A stretch of DNA of 64,000 bases from NCBI RefSeq assembly GCF_905163445.1, contig NC_053197.1:16678001-16742000 (forward strand), given 5' to 3'. Positions within the stretch are counted from its first letter, which is position 1, and every line of letters begins with the position of its first letter. The notes under the pieces were generated by a model. The model saw only the letters and a list, made by a program, of their open reading frames with translations. It ran no database searches and had not been told where the DNA came from. The DNA comes from Pararge aegeria (taxonomy: Eukaryota; Arthropoda; Insecta; Lepidoptera; Nymphalidae). Positions 31,100-41,475 of the stretch are shown one piece after another. Made by a program: the position numbers and the translations under genes.

Positions 31100-31756
31100 T
31101 GCTAACACCTACACTTTGGGTAAATATCCGGTTTAGGGGTAAGGTAAGAGTTCAGTTTAAACCTTTGGAACCAGTTTAAGCTGCCGAAAATGTGTTTTGA
31201 ATTAATTACGATAGCAATAAAGTCTACCAAATTTTGCGTAGAACGAAACGCAACTCTGTCTATTTTGGTCTCGTGATTTGTCAATATAACGTAAATGGCG
31301 AGTCAAACGGAACGCAAATTGAAATCGTGTTGACAGCCAAATTGTTGACGTTTGACATCTGTCTAGTATCAAACGAAAAAAAATAAAAAACTGCGAGAGT
31401 CGATTCCTGTATTATTTATCATATCATGTACATACCTACCTATTGTACCGTAATGAATCCTCGGTGGGCCAGTCTTTTTTCATCTTTTACGACGACTTCC
31501 GACAAAGAATTGAGTTACATAATTGATCACAGTCATAGAACCAAGTCCCAACATATCGTGACTCAGAGAACTTAGGATGCTTAGGGCACTATAAACCCGA
31601 TCTCAACATCCCCTTTTGGGTTGTTTTTTGTAAACTACCCGTAGCTTCGACAACCTTGCTTCCATCAAAAGTAGTTGGGGACTCTTCCCTCCTCCAAGAT
31701 TATGATATCAAAAAACTTATGCAAATATAGCCTTTAAATGAGGTATTCAAAAAATC
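31100..31756. other. Upstream region of aldehyde oxidase
   Basis: The 650 bp above the predicted start site. No repeat family recognised, so it is the most likely place for the gene's own control elements. No specific site can be supported beyond the TATA box. Confidence 0.4.
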
Positions 31757-31955
31757 TTGGGGTGCTCAACAGGGCTAAGCGGTACATTGAGCCTCAGCAT
31801 AGGCTTCTTACACATAAAGTGCAAGTTAGGCCTTAGCGGGAGCTCACAGCTCTGGGCCAGAACACCGCAATATAAACTCCGTCCACTATACTACACACTA
31901 TGTATTTTCTACCGTCTACACAATGGGGAGTGTTCTGAAGAGTTGTCTAAGCTTT
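31757..31955 (+). pseudogene. LINE reverse transcriptase fragment
   Basis: The frame includes YYTLCIFYRLHNGECSEEL, matching the C-terminal FYRxYxGECSEELF segment I know from lepidopteran LINE polymerases. Short and without catalytic motifs. Confidence 0.55.
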
Positions 31956-31994
31956 AATTAATATAATTGCTAAGAGTAATAATAGTCAACAATT

Positions 31995-32215
31995 ATTCAT
32001 AGTAAAGTCAACATCTCCTGAGGATGCTCCGGTTTTGGAGCGAAACACGCGTAGAGGGTACATTGCCGAATATCTGTTTGGTGTGGAGTATGAGAATTAC
32101 AGGAATTTTAAATTACACCATACATATTCTCCTGCTTTTCGCGGAGTATAGCAAATTAAGCTTGATTTTCATAACCCCCTTCGCTGTTCTCTCATCGCAC
32201 TATCCTGGAGTTCTT
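31995..32215 (+). repeat. Dispersed repeat (TCCGGTTTCGGAGCG family)
   Basis: GTCAACATCTCCTGAGGATG, GCTCCGGTTTTGGAGCGAAA, CACGCGTAGAGGGTACATTG and TTCGCGGAGTATAGCAAATT. Opposite direction to 36605-36838. Confidence 0.65.
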
Positions 32216-32406
32216 CGAATGTATCAATATAGTATATAGTATATTATTTAATTACGTAAATACATATATGATATTATATAGTTATTTATGTAGCATTAGA
32301 ATTGATCCCATGTAGTATATTTAGTATTACCATACGAGATTTATGACCATCATCCGTAGCGTATGTCCCACTGCTGGGCACTGGCCTCCTCTCCCATAGT
32401 ACCTAA

Positions 32407-32860
32407 ATGGTTCTAAATTCAAAAAATTCAAAATTCAAAATTCATTTACTTCAAGTAGGCCTAATACAAGCACTTTTGAAACGTCAAGTCTGTCCGTGTG
32501 TAGTGACTCTACCACCGGTTCGGAAGGCAGATTCTACCGAGAAGAAGCCGGCAAGAAACTCAGCAGTTGCTCTTTTCCAACATCAAAAATTTACATTTTA
32601 CATTTTAACATTCATTTTTCTATCTTGTGAGAGATGAAAGCAGAGGCGGATGCTTCCAAGCAACCTTGTCATTAAGAAACTCATCAATTGTATAATAACC
32701 TCGCTGTAATAAATGTGTTGTATATAGTAATATGTTGTCTTACAAATACTATATTGTTATAAATATATTGTGAGGCTACCGTAAGTATACCAATTTCTTT
32801 AAATTTTTCACGGAGCGATTCACGTGATTTATATATTGACCGTATTGATCTAGGGCATAG
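32407..32860 (-). pseudogene. LINE 3' end, 5'-truncated
   Basis: The minus strand from 32860 reads SIRSIYKSRESLREKFKEIG, then ILTVASQYIYNNIVFVRQH. The frame then breaks and passes into the 3' UTR and a repeated TTGAATTTT tail. Same family as 54180-56588, which reads the same in this region. Confidence 0.8.
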
Positions 32861-32879
32861 ACCCTCCACGCTGCTATAA

Positions 32880-33075
32880 CAGATGGGTGGACTTTAACGA
32901 CTATTATCACAAATTAGTGACAAATACAAGGACAGACGGCCTAATGTGCTTGCCGAGGCAGCCGAGCTGGTTCTATGCTTTTTAAATTACAATTTATAGC
33001 CAAACCCTAGATTAGAACCCAGGACCTCGTAATCTGTAGTTGATCATGATAACCATTATCCTAACGAGACGAGTT
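32880..33075 (-). mobile_element. SINE-like repeat with tRNA-like head
   Basis: CAGACGGCCTAATGTGCTTG and CCGAGGCAGCCGAGCTGG lead to AACCCAGGACCTCGTAATC, then CATTATCCTAACGAGAC, a degraded inverted tRNA-like head. Relative of 21040-21215. Confidence 0.5.
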
Positions 33076-33134
33076 AGAAACATAGAATTATTATATAAAA
33101 AAAAAAACGTATGTGTACTTATGTACACGCGTTA

Positions 33135-33367
33135 GAAGTTATACTTCTTTGGCGTAACAAGATAAAAATCTTTTCATACATTTTATCTTTCGCCTTATTC
33201 TACGTTTGTAGATTTAATGAAAGTCAACTGTCAAACCTTTTTTAAAAAAACGAAAATGTTGACTATAGCTAACTTCACGGTGTCGGTTTGGTGTGACGGT
33301 TTGCGCGCGCATCGTAAAAATTTACTCTCACCATTCTTCCCCGACGCACCTAAAGAAGTATAACTTC
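33135..33367 (+). mobile_element. MITE with perfect 16-bp terminal inverted repeats
   Basis: The left end GAAGTTATACTTCTTT and right end AAAGAAGTATAACTTC are exact reverse complements, 233 bp overall. Each end is itself partly palindromic. No coding capacity. A second, more decayed copy in reverse lies at 880-1212. Confidence 0.75.
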
Positions 33368-33369
33368 AA

Positions 33370-34770
33370 AAACATAACTATTTGTTTTCTTAACAGTGGA
33401 ATACAATAGCATTACTTATTAAAATGAAAAATTAAAACTCCATCATTAGTGCGCCACGAAATTGAGCGTAGCTTTTAGTGTCACAATGGTAACTACCCAT
33501 CTTCATTCTTTTAAAGCTATTTCAAAGTATTTTTCTTACTCGCAAAGTGCTAACAGTTCCGGCACTCGATATAAAACCACTTTTATATGAGAGTGCCCTA
33601 CCACGGTACTCTAATATCCGTATCTTCACGACTTTATTACCGTGTAGTATTTTCATTGATTATTGTCTTTTGGAATGCTTGAACTTAGTTGGCTCGGAAA
33701 GGAAATGGATTGTGAAATGTTTATTGAACTTAAACATTGTTCCTGAGTTACGGTTAATGGACAATTTCACTGCTTAATACTTTTTATATTAAGGTAATCT
33801 TTTTAGATGTCTGCTCATGGATTAACAAATAAAGGAGTTGTGTCCTGCTAAATGGCATTAAGAGAACTTACACTCTTAATAATCTCTGTAAACACAAACA
33901 GCGAAAAAATGGTATTCTTGATGACATTATCTTAGATTAAATAGAATAATAATTTCTCTATCTCTTAACTTCTGTATACCGCATTACACGTTTTATAATA
34001 AAAAATATTACAAAGGCACCTTAAACGAAAATTATAAGTACATTTTCATAGTAATTTATTAACATTTTTGGTTAAAATAACTTTACTGAGTTTTTTAATA
34101 AAAATTTAAAATGTTATTTTGTACTGAAAACGCCGACTCCGCATTTTTTCTTTTATTTATAAAGATTTGTATCTACAATAATAAAATAAAAAAAATGCAA
34201 ATTGCAACGTTGCAACAATATCAGTCCTAACATAGTAACCTATTAAATCAGTGGTCGTAACTTCTTTGTTGCCCCTGCCCCTTTCTTTTTTTTTATATAT
34301 AGATGATTCTTTTGCGTGTTTGTTTCTACGGGATAGGCACGGTCGAAGAACTTATTGTTACCGAAAATAGCAGCTTTCGTATTCCATAATTTTATCAGTT
34401 CGCCGGTAAAACCAAAATGAGCTACATTTGTACAGCAGTATTCATTATTATTCAAAAATAAATACGTTTATCATCAAGAGTATCACTTTAGCATTCATTT
34501 TTATCGGACATTAATTAATTTAGAAGTTCTCGCGAGTTTAAAAAATTTTATTTTCGAAATACTGCTCCTAACGCGGACGAACTACTATCCCACTTCTGAG
34601 CACATTTCTCCTTTCTTATACAAGTAGAAGAGTGGGTTCAAGCCCACGTAAAAGATTGCGACAGAGATAGCTTGTATCGGTGAGTGAAAAATCACACAGG
34701 GCACTTTTTGATCCGGAATTTTTTTTAAATATTATTTTATTTAATTTATTTATGGTTTTTTTTTTTAAAT
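33370..34770. other. Intergenic, nothing firmly recognised
   Basis: AT-rich. A minus-strand frame at 34243-34455 (71 codons; contains HFGFTGELIKLWNTKAAIFG, then NNKFFDRAYPVE) looks unusually protein-like but matches nothing I know and lacks splice context. Confidence 0.4.
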
Positions 34771-34802
34771 AGTTTTTTCAATTCAATTCAATTCAATTCA
34801 AT
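34771..34802 (+). repeat. (TTCAA)n short tandem repeat
   Basis: Five to six units of the pentamer CAATT. Confidence 0.9.
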
Positions 34803-35094
34803 TTTATTTATTTGCTGATACAGGTAAATAGGGGTTACAGGAAAAAAAATTATACAGATCTTAACTGTACCACGCCAAATTGGCATGCAAATTGTTTTTA
34901 GGGTAGTGTTTAAAATTTTAATTTGTTACTACTAGGTACAATTAAGATATCGGCAATTACAATGTTTATAATAACACTTTCATTCTTTGTTAACTTGTGT
35001 ATTTTAATTTTATTTCATCAAATTTGTAAAATGTTTAATATTTACATGACGTGGCTGAAATAAATGATTATTGGCATAACTAATAAAAACAAAC

Positions 35095-35245
35095 GATGCT
35101 CCGGTGTCGGTGCGAAAAGTGCGTAGAGATTACATCGTTGAATATCGGTTCGGTGACGAGTAAAAGATTAAAGAAATCTTAAATAACACCATTCAGAATC
35201 ACCTGCTTTTCGTGGAGTATAGCATATTAAGCTCAATACTGATTG
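35095..35245 (+). repeat. Dispersed repeat (TCCGGTTTCGGAGCG family)
   Basis: GATGCTCCGGTGTCGGTGCG, AAAAGTGCGTAGAGATTACA and TTTTCGTGGAGTATAGC. Confidence 0.55.
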
Positions 35246-35599
35246 CAATTATGGAATTTCGCAAAATAATGTCTGCTTATATCCAATATTTACAAACCTT
35301 CACGTGGGTAAAACCGTATGGCACAGCTAGTAATAGGTTATTGCTGTGCATAGATGGTGGACTGTAATTAAGAGTGTAATTTGAATAAAATCTAATTGCT
35401 GGCTATGAAGGATTCTTATAAGGATATTTATTTTTGAAACTTCTTTTATTTAATGTACACTGAGACCGACGAAGCATGAATAATATATATTGTATGTTGC
35501 AAACTCAGTCTCCCGCGCGGCGCCCGCAACCCGCTTACCTGTTCTCGGTGGACCGGAGTGGACGTCGTCCTTTATATTAATAAAAATAATATATATCGA

Positions 35600-35830
35600 T
35601 ACGACAAACAATTATATTGAAGAAAATAATATATATCTATGTATTTTGGTTTGTTCCGAAACTACTAGACCGATTCTACCATTTTTTCCAACAGAAAGCC
35701 CAGTTATAAGGAAGAAGGCTATAACTTATTAAAGAAAATTACAATAATGCAACCGAAGGTAGCAAATGTAGCTTGTAAAATTAATTATTTGGGGTGAGCT
35801 GAGAAAACTATTACACTACTGATTAAACAT
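35600..35830 (+). mobile_element. Helitron-like fragment
   Basis: GAAACTACTAGACCGATTCT, then AAAATTAATTATTTGGGGTG and GCTGAGAAAACTATT, matching 26430-26480. Confidence 0.45.
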
Positions 35831-36054
35831 TAAAATTATGTCATCGTCATCATATCAACCCATGAAAACTATGAGAATATAATGTATGCCATACATTTAT
35901 TTCCTACTCACCGTGTAAGAAGTACGCATTTGATTTTATATACGAGTATATATCAATAATTATATTTACTTTACTGTATATAAAAATAAATTGTTTTAGA
36001 AATTGAAGATAACTGTAAATTAGTCTAAGTTCAGTTTAAGTTAGAAAATCAAAA

Positions 36055-36253
36055 CAAAACCTCCCACAATGGAAAGTGCGGATTGGTGGACTTCACACTT
36101 CTTTGAGAACTTTATGGAAAAAACTCGGTTATGCAGGTTTCCTCGCGATGTTTTCTTTCACTAACGCATATAACTTAAAAAAGTCAGAGAGCTGGAATTC
36201 TAACTCGGCCCCTTGAAAGTGAAGCCGAGGTCCTTGCCACTGGGCTAATATAT
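36055..36253 (-). mobile_element. tRNA-derived SINE, inverted
   Basis: CTCCCACAATGGAAAGTGCG, GATTGGTGGACTTCACAC, GGTTTCCTCGCGATG and a degraded inverted head (CCTTGCCACTGGGCTAATA). 2830 family. Confidence 0.7.
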
Positions 36254-36256
36254 AAT

Positions 36257-36600
36257 CCCTACTAATATTATAAAATATGTCAACGTAAGTTTGTTTCTTA
36301 CGCTTTCACGCAATAACCACTTAACCGATCCTCATGATACTTTGTACACATATTTTTGGAATTGTTAGAAGTAATATAGGATACTTTTGATCCCGACATT
36401 ATGCTCGGTTCCTTTGGGAAAGGAGATGAGTGTTTGACGATTTTACACCATAACTCCGAAAAATTATAACCGATTTAAATATTTATTTTTGTACTATAGA
36501 GGTTATAATAAGTGTTTAATTTTGCCCCAACTGTGGTTGGAGATAGAGGACAGAACTCCTTAGCGGACAGCAGCAAACCCCTCATTTAAGGCTTAGCGGT
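36257..36600 (+). mobile_element. Non-autonomous Helitron-like element, copy 1
   Basis: Begins A|TCCCTACTAATATTATAAA. ACGCTTTCACGCAATAACCA, GTTAGAAGTAATATAGGATA and ACCATAACTCCGAAAAATT follow. Nearly identical in order to 61594-62035. Its 3' end is replaced by another repeat at 36605. Confidence 0.6.
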
Positions 36601-36604
36601 ACTG

Positions 36605-36838
36605 AATACTTTAAATATTGTATAGAAGCAGGCGTTACTTTGCGGAAATCCATGATATATTATCAAAATTAAGCTTAATTTGCTATACTCCGCGAAAAGC
36701 AGGAGAATCTGTGTGGTGTAATTTATAATTTCTTCAATCCTTTTACTCCACACCAAACAGATCCTCGGCAATACACCCTCTACGCACGTTTCGCTCCGAA
36801 ACCGGAGCATCATCAGGAGATGTTGACTTAACAATTAA
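36605..36838 (-). repeat. Dispersed repeat (TCCGGTTTCGGAGCG family)
   Basis: ATAGAAGCAGGCGTTACTTT, GCTATACTCCGCGAAAAGC, CGTTTCGCTCCGAAACCGGA and GGAGATGTTGACTTAAC. Inserted into the Helitron-like element at its left. Confidence 0.65.
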
Positions 36839-36847
36839 TCATTGTAA

Positions 36848-36902
36848 GTGGTAGTTTCGGCCGTGACTAGCTACAACAGCTAGTCACGGCCGAAACTACC
36901 AC
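36848..36902. repeat. Perfect inverted repeat, 25-bp arms, 5-nt spacer
   Basis: The left arm starts GTGGTAGTTTCGGCCGTGAC and ends TAGCT. The spacer is ACAAC, then the exact reverse complement. Directly beside a dispersed repeat. Confidence 0.95.
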
Positions 36903-37034
36903 CCGAAATATAACTTGAGCTGTAACTTTTTTTCGATATTCTCACTGAATCGAAACTTATGCGGGTAAAACCGCGGTGTGCAGATTTGGTATTGGTTTCG
37001 TGATATCTTGTGTTTTATAAGCCATAGCTGCAGA

Positions 37035-37190
37035 CGAGATACATATATATATTATATATTATAAGTATTTATGTAAATTATTCATCAGTCATTTAAGTAC
37101 CCATAAAACAAGCTACGTTTACTCTGTGGATAGATGTGAATATGTGTATTGTTGATATATATTTTTATTTATATATTATATTTATCCACT
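37035..37190 (+). mobile_element. SINE 3' body
   Basis: TCATCAGTCATTTAAGTACC, CATAAAACAAGCTACG and GATGTGAATATGTGTATTG. 30531 family without its head. Confidence 0.6.
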
Positions 37191-37194
37191 TTCA

Positions 37195-37397
37195 TCTGTT
37201 TCACAAGGTAAAGTATGAATATTAAAATGTAAATAGTTGCTGTTAGAAAAGAGCAAATGTTGAGTTTCTTGCCGGCTTCTTTTCGGTATAATCTGGCTTT
37301 CGAACCGGTGGTGGAGTCACCATAAACGGACATACTTGACGTTTTGAAAGTGCCTTAAGAACAAGAATACTTGAAATAAATACATTTTTGAATTTAA
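37195..37397 (+). mobile_element. LINE 3' UTR fragment
   Basis: AGTTTCTTGCCGGCTTCTTT, TCGAACCGGTGGTGGAGTC, CATACTTGACGTTTTGAAAG and ATTTTTGAATTT. Same 3' UTR as the 54-56.6 kb LINE. Confidence 0.75.
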
Positions 37398-37562
37398 CCG
37401 AGCATAGTTCTCGCCGTTGCCCGCTGAGTCAGCCTTACTCTAAGCATGGCGAATATTTAATTGAATTCAATCAAAATTAACGCAATCAAAATGATAACGG
37501 TTAACGGGGCTCTTACCCCGACCGCAGGCTTTAATGACGGCCTGCGGGGATACTCCACTTAG

Positions 37563-37691
37563 CTAAAAGATGTATGACATAGTAAAGGTGAGGTGGCATG
37601 GAGTATGGAGGCATGAGATTAAATATTTTCTCAATGGAGTTTACATATTCTACGAATAAATCTAAATTTACCTATATCATACATCTTTTAG
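37563..37691. mobile_element. Short element with 15-bp inverted ends
   Basis: CTAAAAGATGTATGA at the left and TCATACATCTTTTAG at the right are exact reverse complements, 129 bp overall. A small foldback or MITE-like unit; no relatives seen in the window. Confidence 0.55.
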
Positions 37692-38275
37692 ACGGCCGAC
37701 TGGACACAGTGACCCTGCTTTCTGCCTCCAAGGCCGTGGGTTCGAGTTCCCACAACTGGAAAATGTTTGTGATGAACATGAATGTTTTCAGTGATTATTT
37801 ATTTTATTTATTTATTTATCCTCTTTATTTTTACACCACTCAGAAAAACGACACCAAAAAAAGAACAAACACATGAAGAATGAAGCAGGATACAAAAGGC
37901 GGCCTCATCGCTAAGTAGCGATCTCTGCCAGGCAACCTTAGGATTAGGCAAACTATAAAGAAAAACGAATAGGTGGGGTACACTATTTAGTACATACATA
38001 CAAATATCTACATACATTAACCAGACTACACAAATACAATAATACTATTGATAAATATAAAAAATAAATATACTAATACATATTTTAACATACCATAAAT
38101 ACTTTTATATGAGTGAATATGATTATCTGTATGTTATGTATATTACTCATAAAAATATTGATCAGTCAATTTAGTACCCATATTACCCAATTATTTATTA
38201 CCCAATTTAGTACACAAAAGCCACGCTTACTTTGGGGCTGATAGCGATGTGTGCATTGTCGTAGTATAGTGTCGT
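37692..38275 (+). mobile_element. tRNA-derived SINE split by inserted sequence
   Basis: The head is at 37692-37795 (GGCCGTGGGTTCGAGTTCCC, then AATGTTTGTGATGAACATG). The distal body is at 38095-38275 (TTTAGTACCCATATTACCC ... GATGTGTGCATTGTCGTAG). The 300 bp between contain CGCTAAGTAGCGATCTCTGC, as in the repeat near 19620. Confidence 0.65.
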
Positions 38276-38525
38276 AGACACATTTGTACACAATGCGGAA
38301 GCTTGTTATTTTTTCTTGTACTGAAGAAGTTCTAGAAGTAATAGAGCATTTAGTGACAGAGCTCGTCCGGGGACGTACCACCGCCATGAATTTTTCTGTC
38401 GCCAAGCAGCATTGTTGTATTCCGGTCTGAAGAGCGTGCATTGCTTAAGGATTGTGTGTGATTAACGTGTAAGTTGGCAAGCGCCCATCAGCCAGCGGCG
38501 TGGAAGCGTTTAGTTGTCCAGGTGG

Positions 38526-38760
38526 TCACGTGGCAGGCCTCTCAGGGCGCCGATGGTATAGCGCGATGCCCCGCAGGTGTTGGGCTCGAGCTCCATCGAC
38601 GCGTGCGAACATCGAGGTGCTCAGGCGGCGGAAGAACCTATCCAGGCTCTCCATGTGCAGGTCCCTGGCGATGAACTGGTTCCGTACGAAGCCTGGTGCT
38701 CGGGAGATAGTGCGGAGCGCTAGACTGTTGCGCTCGCGGCGACTTGCGGCCCGTCTCGCT
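38526..38760 (-). pseudogene. Jockey-type LINE C-terminal fragment
   Basis: GC-rich island. The minus-strand frame ends at a TGA (38526) and reads APGFVRNQFIARDLHMESL, then FFRRLSTSMFARVD and LRGIALYHRRP, matching the APWFVRNxxIxRDL end of jockey-like polymerases. No catalytic domain. The GC content differs sharply from its surroundings. Confidence 0.7.
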
Positions 38761-38823
38761 AACCAGCGCGTACCACCTGGGGCCGCGTAAGTCGCGCACG
38801 AACGGATATCTTCTAGATGTGCA

Positions 38824-39029
38824 TGTTATTACCAATGGCGTGCATAAAGAGTATGCACAGCGTATGCAGTGGATATAAAATGAATAAAATCTCCAGTACT
38901 AGTTAAAAATACATAAGGATAAGTTTTATATAATAATACAATTTTTATGACTCGTACTGGAGATTTTCTTCATTTTATATCATCTGCATACCCTTTGCAT
39001 ACCCTCTATGCATGCCATTGGTAATAACA
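38824..39029. mobile_element. TIR element, about 78-bp inverted ends
   Basis: The left arm (38824-38903, starting TGTTATTACCAATGGCGTGC) and right arm (38951-39029, ending CATTGGTAATAACA) are reverse complements with a few mismatches and a short central part. It looks like a foldback MITE. No clear target duplication. Confidence 0.75.
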
Positions 39030-39474
39030 GACCGACGCATTAGGTTAATGGACACAGGGTGTGACATTGTGAGACATGTTCCTTGCGTGCCTTGCGGAGT
39101 GCTGCTCGTTTTATAGGCGAGGGTTTTTCATATACCATTAAGTGAACTATCTGCTTGATCATGTCAAATATTACTATAAAGAAATTGTTTTCCATTACGT
39201 GCTCAAATTATAAGTGTTCTCGCAAAAGTTACTCCGGAGACTCAACTCACTTCATCGTACGCTTACCGCATCGGTGCTTGCTTAAATATGTCGAGACTTG
39301 TTTCAATATGCCGGAACTTAATTTAATATTTATTGTATTGTATTAAATGTATATACTAAGTAACTTTTAAATTATATTCTTAATTCACGTTCCTCTGGTT
39401 TAAAGCACTCAATTTACGTTTACTCGGACATGGATGGGAAAATATGCGTATATTTAGCTATCGAGAATGTAACG

Positions 39475-39537
39475 ATCAGAATGTTTAATTCATTATTGAT
39501 ATTACCTACATATCACTAAAGAATTAAACATTCTGAT
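39475..39537. repeat. Inverted repeat, 17-bp arms, 29-nt spacer
   Basis: ATCAGAATGTTTAATTC at 39475-39491 and its exact reverse complement at 39521-39537. Confidence 0.9.
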
Positions 39538-39539
39538 AG

Positions 39540-40149
39540 AAAAATAAATCGGCCCTCTCTGGGATACACGGGGATAATTGCAGAATTAAAGTTTTATTTG
39601 AGAAAAAAAAAAAATTTAGAACGACGAACTTCAAAAAAATAACGATTTTATACAAAAAAAATTTAACATCCCGAGAGGTCCCAATTTTTGAGAGAGTAGA
39701 AAAAGATTTTAAAAAATCAGCGAAATCTAAAGGGGTAAGGTTTAAAATTGGTCGATTTGGCATGGAATACCCCATATATAAACACTATTGTGGGAGGAGA
39801 CCCACAATAGTCTAATATATCTAGTGATGGGTTGGTATTATGATGGTGATGATGATAAACTTTGAATCAACCTGGGTATCAAAACCTGGACGTCATGATC
39901 TGTCACAATGTGGTAACCGATTGACCAAAGAGACAGTCCTCTACCCATGAATAATCTACGAATAAATTATTGAATGAATTTACTTTTATGGTATACCACA
40001 AAAAGTACACACAGAAATGATTTCAAAACGCAGCTCTTTTAATTTGTAGCCCTTATCGCTACATAGAGATCTCTTTGACTTTGACTTTGACTTTGCGGGC
40101 AATGGCGTATAAAATATATGCATACGAAAAAGCTATCTGGTGCATTATT
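39540..40149. other. Intergenic with short repeat remnants
   Basis: Only a SINE 3' remnant near 39785-39855 (GTGGGAGGAGACCCACAATA, GATGATGATGA) and a TTTGAC hexamer run near 40073-40094 can be named. Confidence 0.45.
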
Positions 40150-40312
40150 CACACATTACAGTTTTCTCACGAGGTTTTCCTTTACGATAGAAGCTAGTGA
40201 TATGATTATTGCTTAAAATGCATATAATTTATAAAAGTTAGTGTTGCTAGAGGATTCGAACTCGGCCTCTCCAAGTGAAGCCCAAGTCCTAACTACTGGG
40301 TACCACCGCTTA
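40150..40312 (-). mobile_element. tRNA-derived SINE, inverted
   Basis: CTCACGAGGTTTTCCTTTAC, AGGATTCGAACTCGGCC (B box in reverse) and CCTAACTACTGGGTACCACC. 2830 family. Confidence 0.7.
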
Positions 40313-40805
40313 GGCCAAAAGTTGTTAGACGATTAAGAAATACCACCTTGGAATTGGGAAACTAGTATTTCCACTTTTGTGCAACAACGAACGAGTTATT
40401 CTTTCGTCACCATTTGTTAACTCGTAATAATAATCGTTAAAGTTCAACAATTAGAGCTAGTTTTGGATAGAAGCAAGCGTTACTTTACGAAATTGATATA
40501 TGTAGTTTAATTTTCATAATTAGAGCAAGAAAGAAAGATAAGAATGCATATACATATATTATATATTGTATTGTATTTATGTACATTTATTATTGCAGAA
40601 CATGTTATGTTGTGTAAAATATGCACATAATATTATGTACAGTCATACCACATTATATGCTGTGCATAAAAAAAATTAAGTGTACCTTTGTGCTTATAAT
40701 GCACAACATGAGTCATCATCTTATAATTCTCATAATTCATTTATCTTTTATATATTATAAATAAAAACAAACCCCATCTTTTACTATCGTGTAAATTATT
40801 CTACT

Positions 40806-41311
40806 TGGTGACGCCATTTTTACTTTCGGGGAATCATCACCATAAAATGGTATTTATTTTCTTTGTAAATTTAGTGGACTGTATATTTTAGGTTTTGCTG
40901 GATTCTTTTCCCCTTTTTAATGTTTAAACTATGGCTTTAAAGGATATAGAACAAGGGATAACTAGGGTTGGACAGAAAAGTATTTGCACGTGGACTTACA
41001 GTTCGTCGTAATGCAGTTCTCTTGATTTCTCGTCACTTCACAAGGTTTCACAGGTTATCACTAAACACTAAAGCACTGATGTAGGTTTAAATACTATTAA
41101 TCGTCCAGTATAAGGTTCTTTGGCCGGCCGACCATGTGGTTTTATTGAGCGGAAGATTGACGTGCGTTTGCCGCGGATATAGGTGTGCAACTAATTGGCG
41201 GCGTGATGCGGGCAGATAAGGATGCGGAAATATAAAAAATGGAGGATGGAAATCCATAGTGTAGCCATTATCTATTACTTCGACCACAGATTAATGAGAA
41301 TTTATCAAGCA
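40806..41311 (-). repeat. 3' LTR of BEL/Pao element
   Basis: 506 bp, identical to the 5' LTR as read by eye. It is followed by the CTACT target duplication. Confidence 0.95.
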
Positions 41312-41323
41312 TCCCCCCGGACA
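41312..41323 (-). other. Polypurine tract
   Basis: The element strand reads GTCCGGGGGGA directly against the 3' LTR start TG. A run of six G is the likely plus-strand primer. Confidence 0.65.
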
Positions 41324-41475
41324 TGAAGGAACCCTTCATAAAACGGATATAAACATAATTGCAACTTATAATACGACCTAATATTGTAAGTATACTATAC
41401 AAGAGTAATGCATAAAGAAAAATAAAATAAATTAACTAAAACATAATAAGATTAAATGAGAGCTAGTGATAAAAA

